Positions 1 through 32,100 of a stretch of DNA of 64,000 bases are shown in pieces (position 1 is the first letter of the stretch; every line of letters starts with the position of its first letter). The translations under genes and the position numbers were made by a program. Origin of the DNA: Apteryx mantelli (taxonomy: Eukaryota > Chordata > Aves > Apterygiformes > Apterygidae). Under the pieces are notes generated by a model. It was not told the origin of the DNA. It searched no databases and worked only from the letters and a program-made list of their open reading frames with translations. The DNA lies in contig NC_090012.1 of NCBI RefSeq assembly GCF_036417845.1, positions 620,001 to 684,000 on the forward strand. Direction: 5' to 3'.

Positions 1-29
1 CCCCTTGGTCCCTCAGCCTCCCTCCTAGA

Positions 30-440
30 CCCCCAGCATCCTCCAGCATCCTCTTCAGCTCCCCAGCATCCTCCGTGGATCCCCAGTAACCTCCTAGCAC
101 CCTCCTTGGCCCCCCCCAGCATCCTCTATGGACCCCCAGCATCCCCTTTAGCATCCCCCTTGGCCCCCAGTGTCCCTCCCAGACCCCCAGCATCCTCCTA
201 GCACCCTCCTTGGCCCCCTAGCATCCTCTGTGGACCACCAGCATCCTCCTAGCACCCTCCTTGGCCCCTCAGCATCCTCTGTGGACCCCCAGCATCCTCT
301 TAGCACCCTCCTTGGTCCCTCAGCCTCCCTCCTAGACCCCCAGCATCCTCCATGGACCACCAGCATCCTCTTAGCCCCCCAGCAGGAACCAAAGCCTGGG
401 GGGAGCAGGTGCATGGGGACCCAGGCATTGCCCTGAGACT
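30..440. repeat. AGCATCCTC minisatellite, RYR1 intron after exon 19
   Basis: Irregular units of CCCCCAGCATCCTC with TAGCACCCTCCTTGG and GTGGACC. The rest of 441-695 is C-rich intron without recognisable content. Confidence 0.8.
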
Positions 441-695
441 CCCAGCATCCCCCAACACCCCCCCCAAAACCACCCTGCAGCCCCCCAGCAAGACCCCAGC
501 CTAGGAAGGGCGAGTGCATGGGGACCCTGACATCCCCGTAGCTGCCCCCAACCACCCCAGACCCCCCCGGGAGCCGGTCCAGACCCCCAGTAGCAACTGC
601 AGCCCGGGGAGAGCAAGAGCAGGGGGGACCCCAGCATCCCCCCGCCGCCCCCCACCATCGCCCGGAGCATCCCGGCCCCCCCCCCGGAGCCTCAC

Positions 696-21094
<20,399 letters not shown>

Positions 21095-22000
21095 GGCTGC
21101 GGGCACCGGTCACCGGTGGGTCCCCGTCACCGGTGGGTCCCCGTCACCAGTCGATGGTCACTGGTGGGTCACTGGTCACCGGTGGGTCCCCGCCGCCGGT
21201 GTCCGGGTGTCGCGGGGCGCTGCTGCGTCCCGGTGCCGCAGGCCCGTCCCCCGGTGCCACGTAACAGGGAGGGACCCGGGGGGGGGACGGACAGACAGAC
21301 GGACGGGGAAACTGAGGCACCGACACCCCCCCCCCCCCCGTCTAAGGGGATGGGAGGGGCCCGGACGCCTGGGCCCCCCCTCCCTTGAAGGGGCTGGGGG
21401 AGGGGGGGGGGCACAACCCGGACGCCTGGGCCCCCCCCCTCAAGGCTCCCCGCAGCCCCCCCCCCCGGGGGGTGGGGGGGAATCCCATCCCAGCACATCC
21501 CAGTTCATCCCAGCTGGGGATACTGGCGCGAGCCCAGGGCTGCCCAGCAGAGTCCAGCTTTTTTTTTGGGGGGGGGGGGCACTGGGTTCCCCCAGGAGCA
21601 GGGGCCGGGGGTGGGGGGTGGGGGGGAACCTGGAGGGGGTCAGACGGGGCCCAGGAGTCCCAGCAGCAGGAAGAGGAGGAGGAGGAGGGAGAAGGGACCC
21701 AGGCGTCCGGGGGGGGGGGACCCAGGCGTCCGAGCACCCTTTCCTGCTCTAACCCCCCCCCCCCCCCCCCATCTCACAGGGCCAGAAATAGCTCCCAGGC
21801 GTCCTGGCACACAGCAGGGAGGGGGCCCAGGCGTCCGGGGGGGGGGGCCCAGGCGTCCGGGGGAGGGGGGGCCCAGGCGTCCGGGAGGGGGGGGGGGCCC
21901 AGGCGTCCGGGCCGGCTGCTCACTTTGGACCTCCCCACCGCGTGGGGGGGGGCTGAACCTGGCTTCCCCCCCCAAAGGGCTGGAGCCCCTCAGCTGCCCC

Positions 22001-22070
22001 CAGTTAATTAGCCGGGCGCTAACGAGGCAGCTGGCTGCAATCGCCTCCATCGCCGCCACCTGCAGGGACG
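22001..22070. promoter_or_regulatory. A/T-containing islet upstream of RYR1
   Basis: Unlike its G/C surroundings this islet holds TTAATTAG (22004-22011), CTAACGAG (22019-22026), CAGCTG (22028-22033) and CACCTG near 22058. It is partly matched, inverted, by 20243-20276 in RYR1 intron 1. Homeodomain and E-box type motifs suggest an enhancer or promoter element; function is inferred. Confidence 0.45.
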
Positions 22071-22379
22071 GGGGATGGGGAGGGGGGGGACAGGACAGGA
22101 CCAGACCCCCCCCCCCGCCGTGTCCCCGCTGCCCCCGGCCGTGTGGGGCCAGACGGCCGCTGTGGGGGGACCCTGGACCCCCAAGTGCCCCCCCCCCAGT
22201 CCCCAGCCCCATTGCCACCCCCCCCCCCACTGCCGTCCCCAAGTCCTGGGTGTCTCCCGGGTGCCCCCAGGTGCCCCCAGGTGCCCCCAGGTGCCCCCGT
22301 GTCCCCCCCCGGCCCCCCCGGCCCCCACCCCAAACCGCCTTTGCTTCCTTCTTTCCTCCTTCCTCGGTGTGGGGCTGAG

Positions 22380-22640
22380 CGCGGGGATGGGACCCACGGC
22401 ACAGGGACCCACGGCACGGGGTGCCCCATGGCCCAGGAGTTGCCCCACGGCGTGGGGACCCACAGCACCGGGACCCATGGCGCAGGGACCCACAGCGCAG
22501 GGACCCACAGCACGGGGTGCCCCATGGTGTGGGGTGCCCCATGGTGCAGAGACCCATGGCCCAGGGGTGCCCCACGGCGCAGGGACCCACAGCGCAGGGG
22601 TCCCCAGGGGCAGGGGCACTGCTGGGGGGTTCCCTGGTCT
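22380..22640. repeat. GGGACCCACAGCGCA short repeat upstream of RASGRP4
   Basis: Roughly a dozen irregular units of CAGGGACCCACGGCAC and GGGGTGCCCCATGG. Confidence 0.75.
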
Positions 22641-23177
22641 CAGCAAGGGGGCGGGGGGTCCCCAAGGTTGTGGGGGGGGGGGTCCCCAGTGGGGCCAGGG
22701 ATCTATGGGGCCGCGCAGCCTAGCAGCTTCCCCAAAGGCGGCCGGGAAACCGCCCGGACGCCTGGGCCCTCCTCCCGGGGCAGCGACGTCTGGCGGCTCC
22801 CGCGCGAGGGCTCCCAGCCCGGACGCCTGGGCCCCTCGCTGGCGCGACGGGGACGGGGTGGGGGGGGGGGGGATGAGACAGGAGGCGCAGGGTGGTGGTG
22901 GGGGGGGGCAGGACGCCTGGGCCCCTCGTCCGGCGAGGCCGTGGGGTGGAGGCGGGGGCCGGGCTCCCGGACGCCTGGGCCCCCTCCCCGGCGGTGGCGG
23001 TGGCAGTGGCGGCGGGTGACACGCGCCCCGTCCGGCCTGACATCACACGCGCGGCAGTTCCTTTTCCCCCCCACCCCCCCCCCACTCGCGCACCGAGTTC
23101 CTCCTGCCTCGGCCCCGGCGGCGGCGGTGGCGGCGGTGGCACAGGGGGTCACCGGCCCCCAGCCCGGCCCCGCCGCC

Positions 23178-26100
23178 ATGGACCGCCGCGAGAGCAAGAG
23201 GTGGGTGCGCGGCGCCCCGTCCCCGTCCCCGTCCCCGTCCCCAGCTCCGTCCCCGGCCCCGTCTCCACGCGGTCCCTGTCCCCACCCCTGTCCCCATCCC
23301 TCTTCCTGTCCCCATCCCGCTCCTCGTCCTGGTCCCTGCCTCCATCCTGGTCCCCATCCTGTCCTTGTCCATGCCCTGATCCTGGTCCCCTGTCCCCATC
23401 CTGGTCCCCTGTTCTCATCTCTGTCCCCTGTTCCCATCCCTGTTCCTATCTTGTCCCCATCCCTGTCCCCATCCCTGTCCTGGTCCCTGTCCCCATCCTG
23501 TCCCGTCCCCATCCTGGTCCCTGTTGACATCCTGGTCCCTGGTCCCATCCTGTCCCCATTTCTTTCCCCATCCAAGTCCCCATCCTGGTCCCCTGTCCCC
23601 ATCCCCATCCTCCTCCTCTTCCTCCCTACCCCACCTGGAGCCAGGCTGCGCCCCGTAACGGGACCAGCTCAGGTCCCAAACTGGGGCCAGCTCTGCCCCC
23701 ATGAAGGGGGACCAGGCTGTGACCCCCCCCAACGGGGACCAGCTCTGCCCCCCAACTGGGACCAGTCCAGCTCCCCAGTTGGGCCCAGTCCTGCCCCCAA
23801 TCGGGGACCCACCCAGCCCCCGTGGCCTGCTCCGGCCCCATGGGCTCTCCCCGGACGCCTGGGCCCCCCCCTGGCTGTGGCAGGAAAGGGGGACGGGGGG
23901 GGAGCCCCGGACGCCTGGGCCCCCCCCGGCTGCGGCAGGAAAGGGGGACGGGGGGGAGCCCCGGACGCCTGGGCCCCCCCAGCTGCGGCAGGAAAGGGGG
24001 ACGGGGGGGAGCCCCGGATGCCTGGGCCCCCCCGGCTGCGGCGGGAAAGGAGGACGGGGGGGAGCCCCGGACGCCTGGGCCCCCTCGCTGGCCCCGCGGA
24101 GCCTCGGAGCTGCTGCCCCGGAAGAGCGTTGGGCAAGAGGGGCCGGGAGGGGAAGTGCCGCCGCGGGGGCCGGGGGGCCCCGGAGACACCCCGGACGCCT
24201 GGGCCCCCGGCGGGCAGCGCGGCGCGGCGCGGCCCGGGGGGGGGGGGGGGTGGAGCGGGGAGCGCCCGGACGCCTGGGCCCCTGTGTTGCAGGAAGCCCC
24301 GGGGCGAGGGCTGCGGCGCCGCAGGGGGGGCCAAGGCGCGGCGGCCCTGCCGGAGGCGCATGACCTGCCCGACGCCGCGCGAGATCAGCCAGGCCATGGC
24401 CAGCGCCGGGCTGGGCGAGCTGCCGCAGGCCTGCAGCCTCGACCAGCTCCTCGAGCAGTGTCTCGACGCCTTCGGTGAGGGGGGGGGGGGACGGGGCGCC
24501 GGCAGCGCGAAAACGTGACCCCCCCCCCCCCTGCCCCCGCCGCCCCCCAGGCACGGCATCCCCTGGGTACCACATCCCTGGGGCACCACGTCCCTCCAGG
24601 CACAGCATCCCCCCCTGGGTACCACGTCTCCATGGGTACCACGTCTCCATGGGTACCACGTCCCCTGGGTACCACATCCCCTGGGTACCACATCCCCGGG
24701 GCACCACGTCTCCCTGGGCACAGCATCCCCCCTGGGTACCACGTCTCCATGGGTACCACATCCCCTGGGTACCACGTCCCTGGGGCACCACGTCCCTCCA
24801 GGCACAGCATCCCCCCTGGGTACCACGTCCCCTGGGTGCCATGTCTCCATGGGTACCACATCCCCTGGGTACCACATCCCCGGGGCACCACGTCTCCCTG
24901 GGCACAGCATCCCCCCTGGGTACCACGTCCCCTGGGTACCACATCCCCTGGGTACCACATCCCCGGGGCACCACGTCTCCCTGGGCACAGCATCCCCCCT
25001 GGGTACCACGTCTCCATGGGTACCACATCCCCTGGGTACCACGTCCCTGGGGCACCACGTCCCTCCAGGCACAGCATCCCCCCTGGGTACCACGTCCCCT
25101 GGGTGCCATGTCTCCATGGGTACCACATCCCCTGGGTACCACATCCCCGGGGCACCACGTCTCCCTGGGCACAGCATCCCCCCTGGGTACCACGTCCCCT
25201 GGGTACCACATCCCCTGGGTACCACATCCTTGGGGTACCACATCTCCTTGGGCACAGCATCCCCCCCCGGGTACCACGTCTCCATGGGTACCACATCCCC
25301 TGGGTACCATGTCCCTGGGGTACCACATCCCTCCAGGTGCAGCATCCCCCCTGGGTACCACATCCCCTGGGTGCCATGTCTCCATGGGTACCACATCCCC
25401 TGGGTACCACATCCCTGGGGTACCACATCCCTGGGGTACCACGTCCCCTGGGCACAGCATCCCTCCTAGACGCAGCATCCCTTGGGTACCGCATCCTTTG
25501 GGAGCTGCATCCCCTGGGTACCACGTGCCCCTGGGACCCCCATCCCCTGGGACCCCCATCCCTTTGGACCCCCATCCCTTGGAGACCCCCATCCCTTGGG
25601 ACCCCCGTCTCTTGGGGATCCCCATCCCTTGGGTGACCCCCTCCCCTGGGACCCCCATCCCTCGGGGACCCCCGTCCCCATCCCCGGCGTCACCGGCGCC
25701 TCTTCGCCCGCAGACCTGGACGGGCGCCTGCGCCGCGGCGAGTACACGGTGGACATGACGCTGACGGTGCACAGCTGGGTCGTGCCCTCCGCCGAGCTGG
25801 CGCACCGCCTCCTCGCCATATATCCTGCCCGGACGCCTGGGCCCCTGGGGGGGGGGCGGGGGGGGGGGCAGACACCTGGGTCCCCAGTGTGTGCGGGGGG
25901 GCCGGACGCCTGGGCCCCCCGCGCGCGAGGACCCTTAACTCGGAGCCACGTACCAGGAGGCCTCCCCGGGCCGGGCAGGAGGAGAGGGCGCTGCGCGTCT
26001 GCCTCTTCGTCCGGTGAGGGCCTGGCCCGCGTCCCCGTCCCGCGTCCCGCGTCCCCCGGCCCCTGCCCGGTGTCCCCGTCCTGCGTCCCACGTCATGTGC

Positions 26101-29100
26101 CCCGTGCCATGCCCCCCATCCCATGTCCCCTGTTCGGCATCGCGTGTCCCCCATCCCGTGTCCCCATCCTGTGTCCCCCATTTGGCATCCCATGTCCCCC
26201 ATCCCATTTCCCCATCCCCTGTCCCCATCCCGTGTCCCCTGTTCAGCATCCCATGTCCCCCATCTCATGTCCCCCATTCAGCACCCCATGTCCCCCATCC
26301 CACATCCCCCATCCCATGTCCCCATCCTGTGTCCCCCATTCGGCATCCCATGTCCCCCATCCCATGTCCCCATCCCATGTCCCCCATTTGGCATCGCATG
26401 TACCCCATCCCACATCCCCCATCCCATGTCCCCCATCCCATGTCCCCATCCCATGTCCCCCATTTGGCATCGTACGTCCCCCATTCCATGTCCCCCATCT
26501 CATGTCCCCCATTCGGCACCCCATGTCCCCCATCCCACATCCCCCATTCCGTGTCCCCATCCCGTGTCCCCATCCTGTGTCCCCTCCCCGTGTCCCCCAT
26601 TCAGCATCCCATGTCCCCCATCCCATGTCCCCCCTCCCGTGTCCCCCATCCTGTGTCCCCATCCCATGTCCCCATCCCATGTCCCCATTTGGCATCGCAT
26701 GTCCCCCATCCTGTGTCCCCCATTCAGCATCCCATATCCCCATCCCCCATCCCGTGTCCCCACCCCGTGTCCCCCCGCCCCGCGCGTCCCCCGCCGGCGT
26801 CGCGGCCCCGTGTCTCCGGGTGACGGCCGGCCGCGGCCGCAGGCACTGGGTCACCCACTACCCCGAGGCCTTTCGGCTGGAGCCGGCGCTGGAGGAGGCG
26901 GTGGGCGAGCTGCGGCGGGCGGCGCTGCACGAGGGCCGCGAGGGCCACGGCCGCCTGCTCGACACCAGCCCCGCGTAAGGGCGCCGGCGCCGCGGCGCGG
27001 GGGCACGAGCGCGGGGGCATGGGGGGCACGAGCACGGGGGCATGGGGAGCCATGAGCGTGGGTGCACGGGGGGCACGAGCACGGGTGCACGGGGGGCACA
27101 AGCATGGGGGAACGGGGTGCATGAGCACGGGTGCACGGGGGGCACGAGCACGGGTGCATGGGGAGCCATGAGCGTGGGTGCACGGGGGGCACGAGCATGG
27201 GGGAACGGGGTGCACGAGCACGGGTGCACGGGGAGCCATGAGCGCAGGTGCATGGGGTGCACAAGCACGGGGGCACGAGCACGGGTGCATGGGGGGCACG
27301 AGCGTGGGGGCACAGGGTGCATGAGTGTGGGTGCACGGGGTGCATGAGCACAGGGGCACGAGCGTGGGTGCACGGGGAGCCACGAGCACGGGTGCACGAG
27401 CGTGGGTGCATGAACGTGGGGGCACAGGGTGCACGAGCGCGGGTGTACGGGGTGCACAAGCATGGGGGCACGGGGTGCGCAAGCACGGGGGCATGGGGTG
27501 CACGAGCATGGGTGCACGAGCGTGGGTGCATGGGTGCATGAATGTGGGGGCACAGGGTGCACGAGCGTGGGTGCACAAGGGCCATGAGTGCGGGTGCACG
27601 GGGACACGAGCGCAGGGGCACGACTGCGGGTGCACGAGCACGGGCACACGCTTGCAGCACGGGTGCAGCCACAGGGGCCGTGCGTGGGCGGGCATGCACG
27701 AGGAGGGCCGTGCACGGGCAGCACGCCTGGGGACACGTGCGCGCGGCAGCAGGCGGCAGCCGGGCGGCCGTGCACGAGGACGCTGTGCACGGGGCGAGGG
27801 GGGAGCGCGGGGAGGGTGTGTGACGGCGCACGGGGGTTGCGTGCGTGCTGTGCTTGAGGGGTGCATGTGTGTGCGAGCAGGCTGTGCACGGGGACTGTGC
27901 ACGTGCAAAAGCCGACTGTGCACGGGGGCTGCTCACGCACGTGTGTGTGCAAGCCATGCACGGGGGCTGTGCATGCACGTGTGCGCCGGCAGTGCACGGG
28001 GGCTGTGCAAGCATGCATGCAAGCCATGCATGGGGGCTGTGCATGCGTGTGCGTGCTGGCGGTGCATGGGGGGCTGTGCAAGAGCATGTGCAAGCCGTGC
28101 GCGGGGGCTGTGCATGCGCGTGTGCGCCGGCGGTGCATGGGGGCTGTGCAAGCACACGTGCAAGCCGTGCATGGGGGCTGTGCATGCGTGTGCACGCTGG
28201 TGGTGCATGGGGGCTGTGCAAGCACGTGTGCAAGCCGTGCATGGTGCCTGTGCACGCACGTGTGCGCAGGGTGTGCGCGCGGCCCCCCCGGCTGAGCCCG
28301 CCGCGGCCCCCGGCGGCCCGGCGGCCCCGGCGGCCCGGGCTGCAGCCCCAAGCGCAAGCTCTCGCTGCTCTTCGACCACCTGGACGCGGCGGAGCTGGCC
28401 GAGCACCTCAGCTGCCTCGAGCACCGCGCCTTCTGCCGCCTCTCGGTGAGCCCCGGGGTGCGAGGGCGGGGGCTGCGGGTGCATTTGCGGGTGCGCAGAC
28501 GGGTGCAGCGGGGCCGTGCGTCGCACGAGTGAGCGCTGTGCAGTGCAATGCATGGGTGGGTGCTGCAGGGCCGCGCGGTGCATGGAGGGGTGCTGTGGGG
28601 TGCACAGAGGGGTGCTGCGGGTGCATTTATGGGAGCTGCAGGTGCATTTATGGGAGCTGTGGGGCCTGTGGGGTGTACTGAAGGGTCCTGCGGGGCCGTA
28701 GGGTGCGCAGGCGGGTGCTGTGGGTGCATTTATGGGTGCTGTGGGTGCATATATGGGTGCTGTGGGGCCTGTGGGGTGCACTGAAGGGTCCTGCGGGGCC
28801 GTGGGGTGCGTGGGCAGGTGCTGCGGGTGCATTTACGGGTGCTGCAGGTGCATTTACGGGTGCCGTGGGGTGCATTTACGGGTGCACACACAGGTGCTGC
28901 AGGGTTGTGCGGTGCACAAGTGGGTGCTGTGGGTGCATTTACAGGTGCTATGGGTGCATTTATGGGTGCTGCAGGTGCATTTATGGGTGCTATAGGGTGC
29001 ACTGAGGGGTGCTGCAGGGCTGTGGGGTGCACTGAGGGGTGCAGCGGGGTGCGCAGGCGGGTGCCGGGGGTGCATTTATGGGTGCTGCAGGTGCATTTAT

Positions 29101-32100
29101 GGGTGCTATAGGGTGCACTGAGGGGTGCTGCAGGGCTGTGGGGTGCACTGAGGGGTGCAGCGGGGTGCGCAGGCGGGTGCCGGGGGTGCATTTATGGGTG
29201 CTGCAGGTGCATTTATGGGTGCTATAGGGTGCACTGAGGGGTGCTGCAGGGCTGTGGGGTGCACTGAGGGGTGCAGCGGGGTGCGCAGGTGGGTGCCGGG
29301 GGTGCATTTATGGGTGCTGCAGGTGCATTTATGGGTGCTGTGGGGTGCACTGAGGGGTGCACGGGCGGGTGCCGGGGGTGCATTTACGGGCAGAGCACCG
29401 GGCGCCGGGGGTGCGGGTGCAGCGGGGGGGGGGGGTGCACCGAGGGGGGCGGCGGAGGCCCCCCGGGGCGCCGGGCGGGGGCTGACGGGTGCCGCCAGTG
29501 CCAGGACTACCGGCGCTACGTGCAGCGGGGGGGGGCGCAGGGCAGCCCCGCGCTGGAGCGCGCCGTGGCCCTCTGCAACGGCGTCTGCCAGTGGGTGCAG
29601 CTGATGGTGCTGAGCCGCCCCACGGCGCCGCAGCGCGCCGACGTCGTCGCCAAGCTCACCCGCCTCACCCAGGTGCGCCCGGCCGGCGCGAGGGCGCGCG
29701 AGGGGCCTGCGAGGGGTGTGCAATGGGTGCGGGGCATGCAAAGGGTGTGCGAGGGGTGTGCAAGGGGTGTGCAATGGGTGCAGGGCATGCAAGGGGCATG
29801 GGGCGTGCAAGGGGCACAGGGGGGCACGGGGTGTGCAAGCAGCATGGGGACGTGCAAGGGGGATAAGGTTTGCAAGGGGCACGGGATGTGCAAGGGGCAT
29901 GGGGACGTGGAAGGGGCACGACGGGCACGGGGTGTGCAAGGGAAAAGGGGACGTGGGGACGTGCAAGAGCACAGGGCGTGCAAGGGGCGTGCAAGGGCAC
30001 GGGTGAGCCCAGGAGCACGTGAGGGGTGTGCAAGGGGAAAGGGGACACAGGGATATGCGAGAGCACAGGGCATGCAAGGGGCGTGCAAGGGGCATGCACA
30101 GACACAGGCAAGCCCAGGAGCATGCAAGGGGTGTGCAAGGGGTGCGCACGGGCACGGAGCATGCAAGGGGTGTGCAAGGGGCATGCACAGACACAGGCAA
30201 GCCCAGGAGCGTGCAAGGGCATGCAAGGGCTGTGCAAGGGGCATGCACGGGCACAGGGGAGCCCAGGAGTGTGCAAGGGGTGTGCAAGGGGTGTGCACGG
30301 GGTGTGCACGGGCACGGAGCGTGCAAGGGGCATGCAAGGGGCATGCACAGGCACAGGCGAGCCCAGGAGCGTGCAAGGGGAGTGCAAGGGGCATGCACGG
30401 GCACGGGTGAGCCCAGGGGTGTGCAAGGGGCGTGTGAGGGGCGCGGGGGGCATGAGGGGCGTGCGAGGGGCGTGCGGGGGGCCCGGCTCACCCGGCCGCC
30501 CGGGTCCCGGCCGCAGAAGCTGCGGGAGCTGCAGAACTTCAACACGCTGATGGCCGTGGTGGGGGGGCTCTGCCACAGCTCCATCTCCCGCCTCAAGGAC
30601 ACCCAGGCCCTGCTGCCCCCCGAGGTGGCCAAGGTGGGCTGCTGGGAGGCCACTGGGAGCACTGGGAGGCCACTGGGAGGGTCCTGGGGGCCCTGGGAGG
30701 GACTGGGAGAGCACTGGAAGGGGCTGGAGGGGGTGCTGGGGGGTATTGGGATGGACTGGGAGCACTGGGATGCATGGGGAGCACTGGGCTGCACTGGGGC
30801 TGCACTGGGCTGCACTGGGGATGCAATGGGGATGCAATGGGCTGCACTGGGGGCACTGGGCTGCACTGGGAGCACTGGGTTGCACTGGGGGCTCTGGGCT
30901 GCCTGGGGCTGCACTGGGGGCACTGGGGATGCAATGGGCTGCACAGGGCTGCACTGGGAGCACTGGGGATGCACTGGGAGCACTGGGGATGCACTGGGGA
31001 TGCAATGGGCTGCATTGGGCTGCATTGGGAGCACTGGGGCACTGGGCTGCACTGGGAGCACTGGGAGTACCAGGAGCACCGGGTTGCACTGGGAGCACTG
31101 GGCTGCCTGGGGCTGCACTGGGAGCACTGGGAGTACCAGGAGCACTGGGTTGCGCTGGGAGCACCAGGTTGCACTGGGAGCACTGGGAGCACTGGGTTGC
31201 ACTGGGCTGCACCGGGAGCACCAGGTTGCACTGGGAGCATGGGGCTGCACTGGGGCTGCACTGGGGATGCAATGGGCTGCACCGGGAGCCCCGGGAGCCC
31301 CGGGAGCCCTGGGAGCAGCGGCGCGGCCCGGCAGGCGCTGGGGGCCATGGCGGAGCTGGTGTCGGCGCGGGGCAACTTCGGCGCGTACCGGCGGGCGTTC
31401 GGCGCCTGCCGCGGCTTCCGCCTGCCGCTGCTCGCCGTGCACCTGAAGGACCTGGCGGCGCTGGACGCGGCGCTGCCCGGGCGCCTGCCCGGCGGCCGCC
31501 TCAACCTGCCCAAGCTGCACGGCCTCTACCAGCACGCGCTCGACCTGCGGGCGCTGCAGCGCCTGCCGCCCCCCTTCCGCGCCGACCCCCACCTCCTCCG
31601 CCTGCTCTCGGTGAGCGGCGGCGGGCCGGGCCGGGGGGTGCGTGCAAGGCAGTGTGCGAGGGAGGGGTGTGCAAGGAGCAGGGGGTTGCATGCAAGAGAG
31701 CGTGCGAGGGAGGGGTGTGCAAGGGGCAGGGGGCTGCCTGCAAGGGGAGGAAGGGGGGCTGCGTGCAATGGGGAGTGTGCAAGGGATGGGTGTGCAAGGA
31801 GCAGCAGTGTGCATGCAAGGGGAAAGGAAGGGGGCTGCATGCAAGGGGAGTGTGCAAGAGCTGGGCATGCAAGCAGCAGTGGTGTGCATGCAAGGGGCAG
31901 GGGGCTGCATGCAAGGGAGCGTGTGAGGGAGGGGTGTGCAAGGGGCAGAGGTGTGCGTGCAAGGGGAAGGGGGTTGCATGCAAGGGGAAGGAAGAGGGCT
32001 GCATGCAAGGGAGCATGCAAGGGATGGGCCGTGCAAGGGGCAGGGGGCTGCGTGCAAGGGGAGGAGGGGGCTGCGTGCAAGGGGGAGTGTGTGAGGGAGG

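Larger units (their letters stand above)
21095..23177. promoter_or_regulatory. Head-to-head RYR1/RASGRP4 intergenic interval
   Basis: About 2.1 kb of GC-rich DNA with CACCGGTGGGTCC repeats just upstream of RYR1 (21105-21190), many copies of the GGACGCCTGGGCCC motif or its complement (21360-21910 and 22750-22985), a short A/T-containing islet at 22001-22070, and a small repeat at 22380-22640. No coding exon was recognised. The RASGRP4 start has good context (GCCGCCATGG). Confidence 0.55.

Noticed and set aside
21105-21190. CACCGGTGGGTCC repeats upstream of RYR1 as an operator-like array
   Set aside because: About five short irregular copies in a minisatellite-rich region; nothing sets them apart from other small repeats here.
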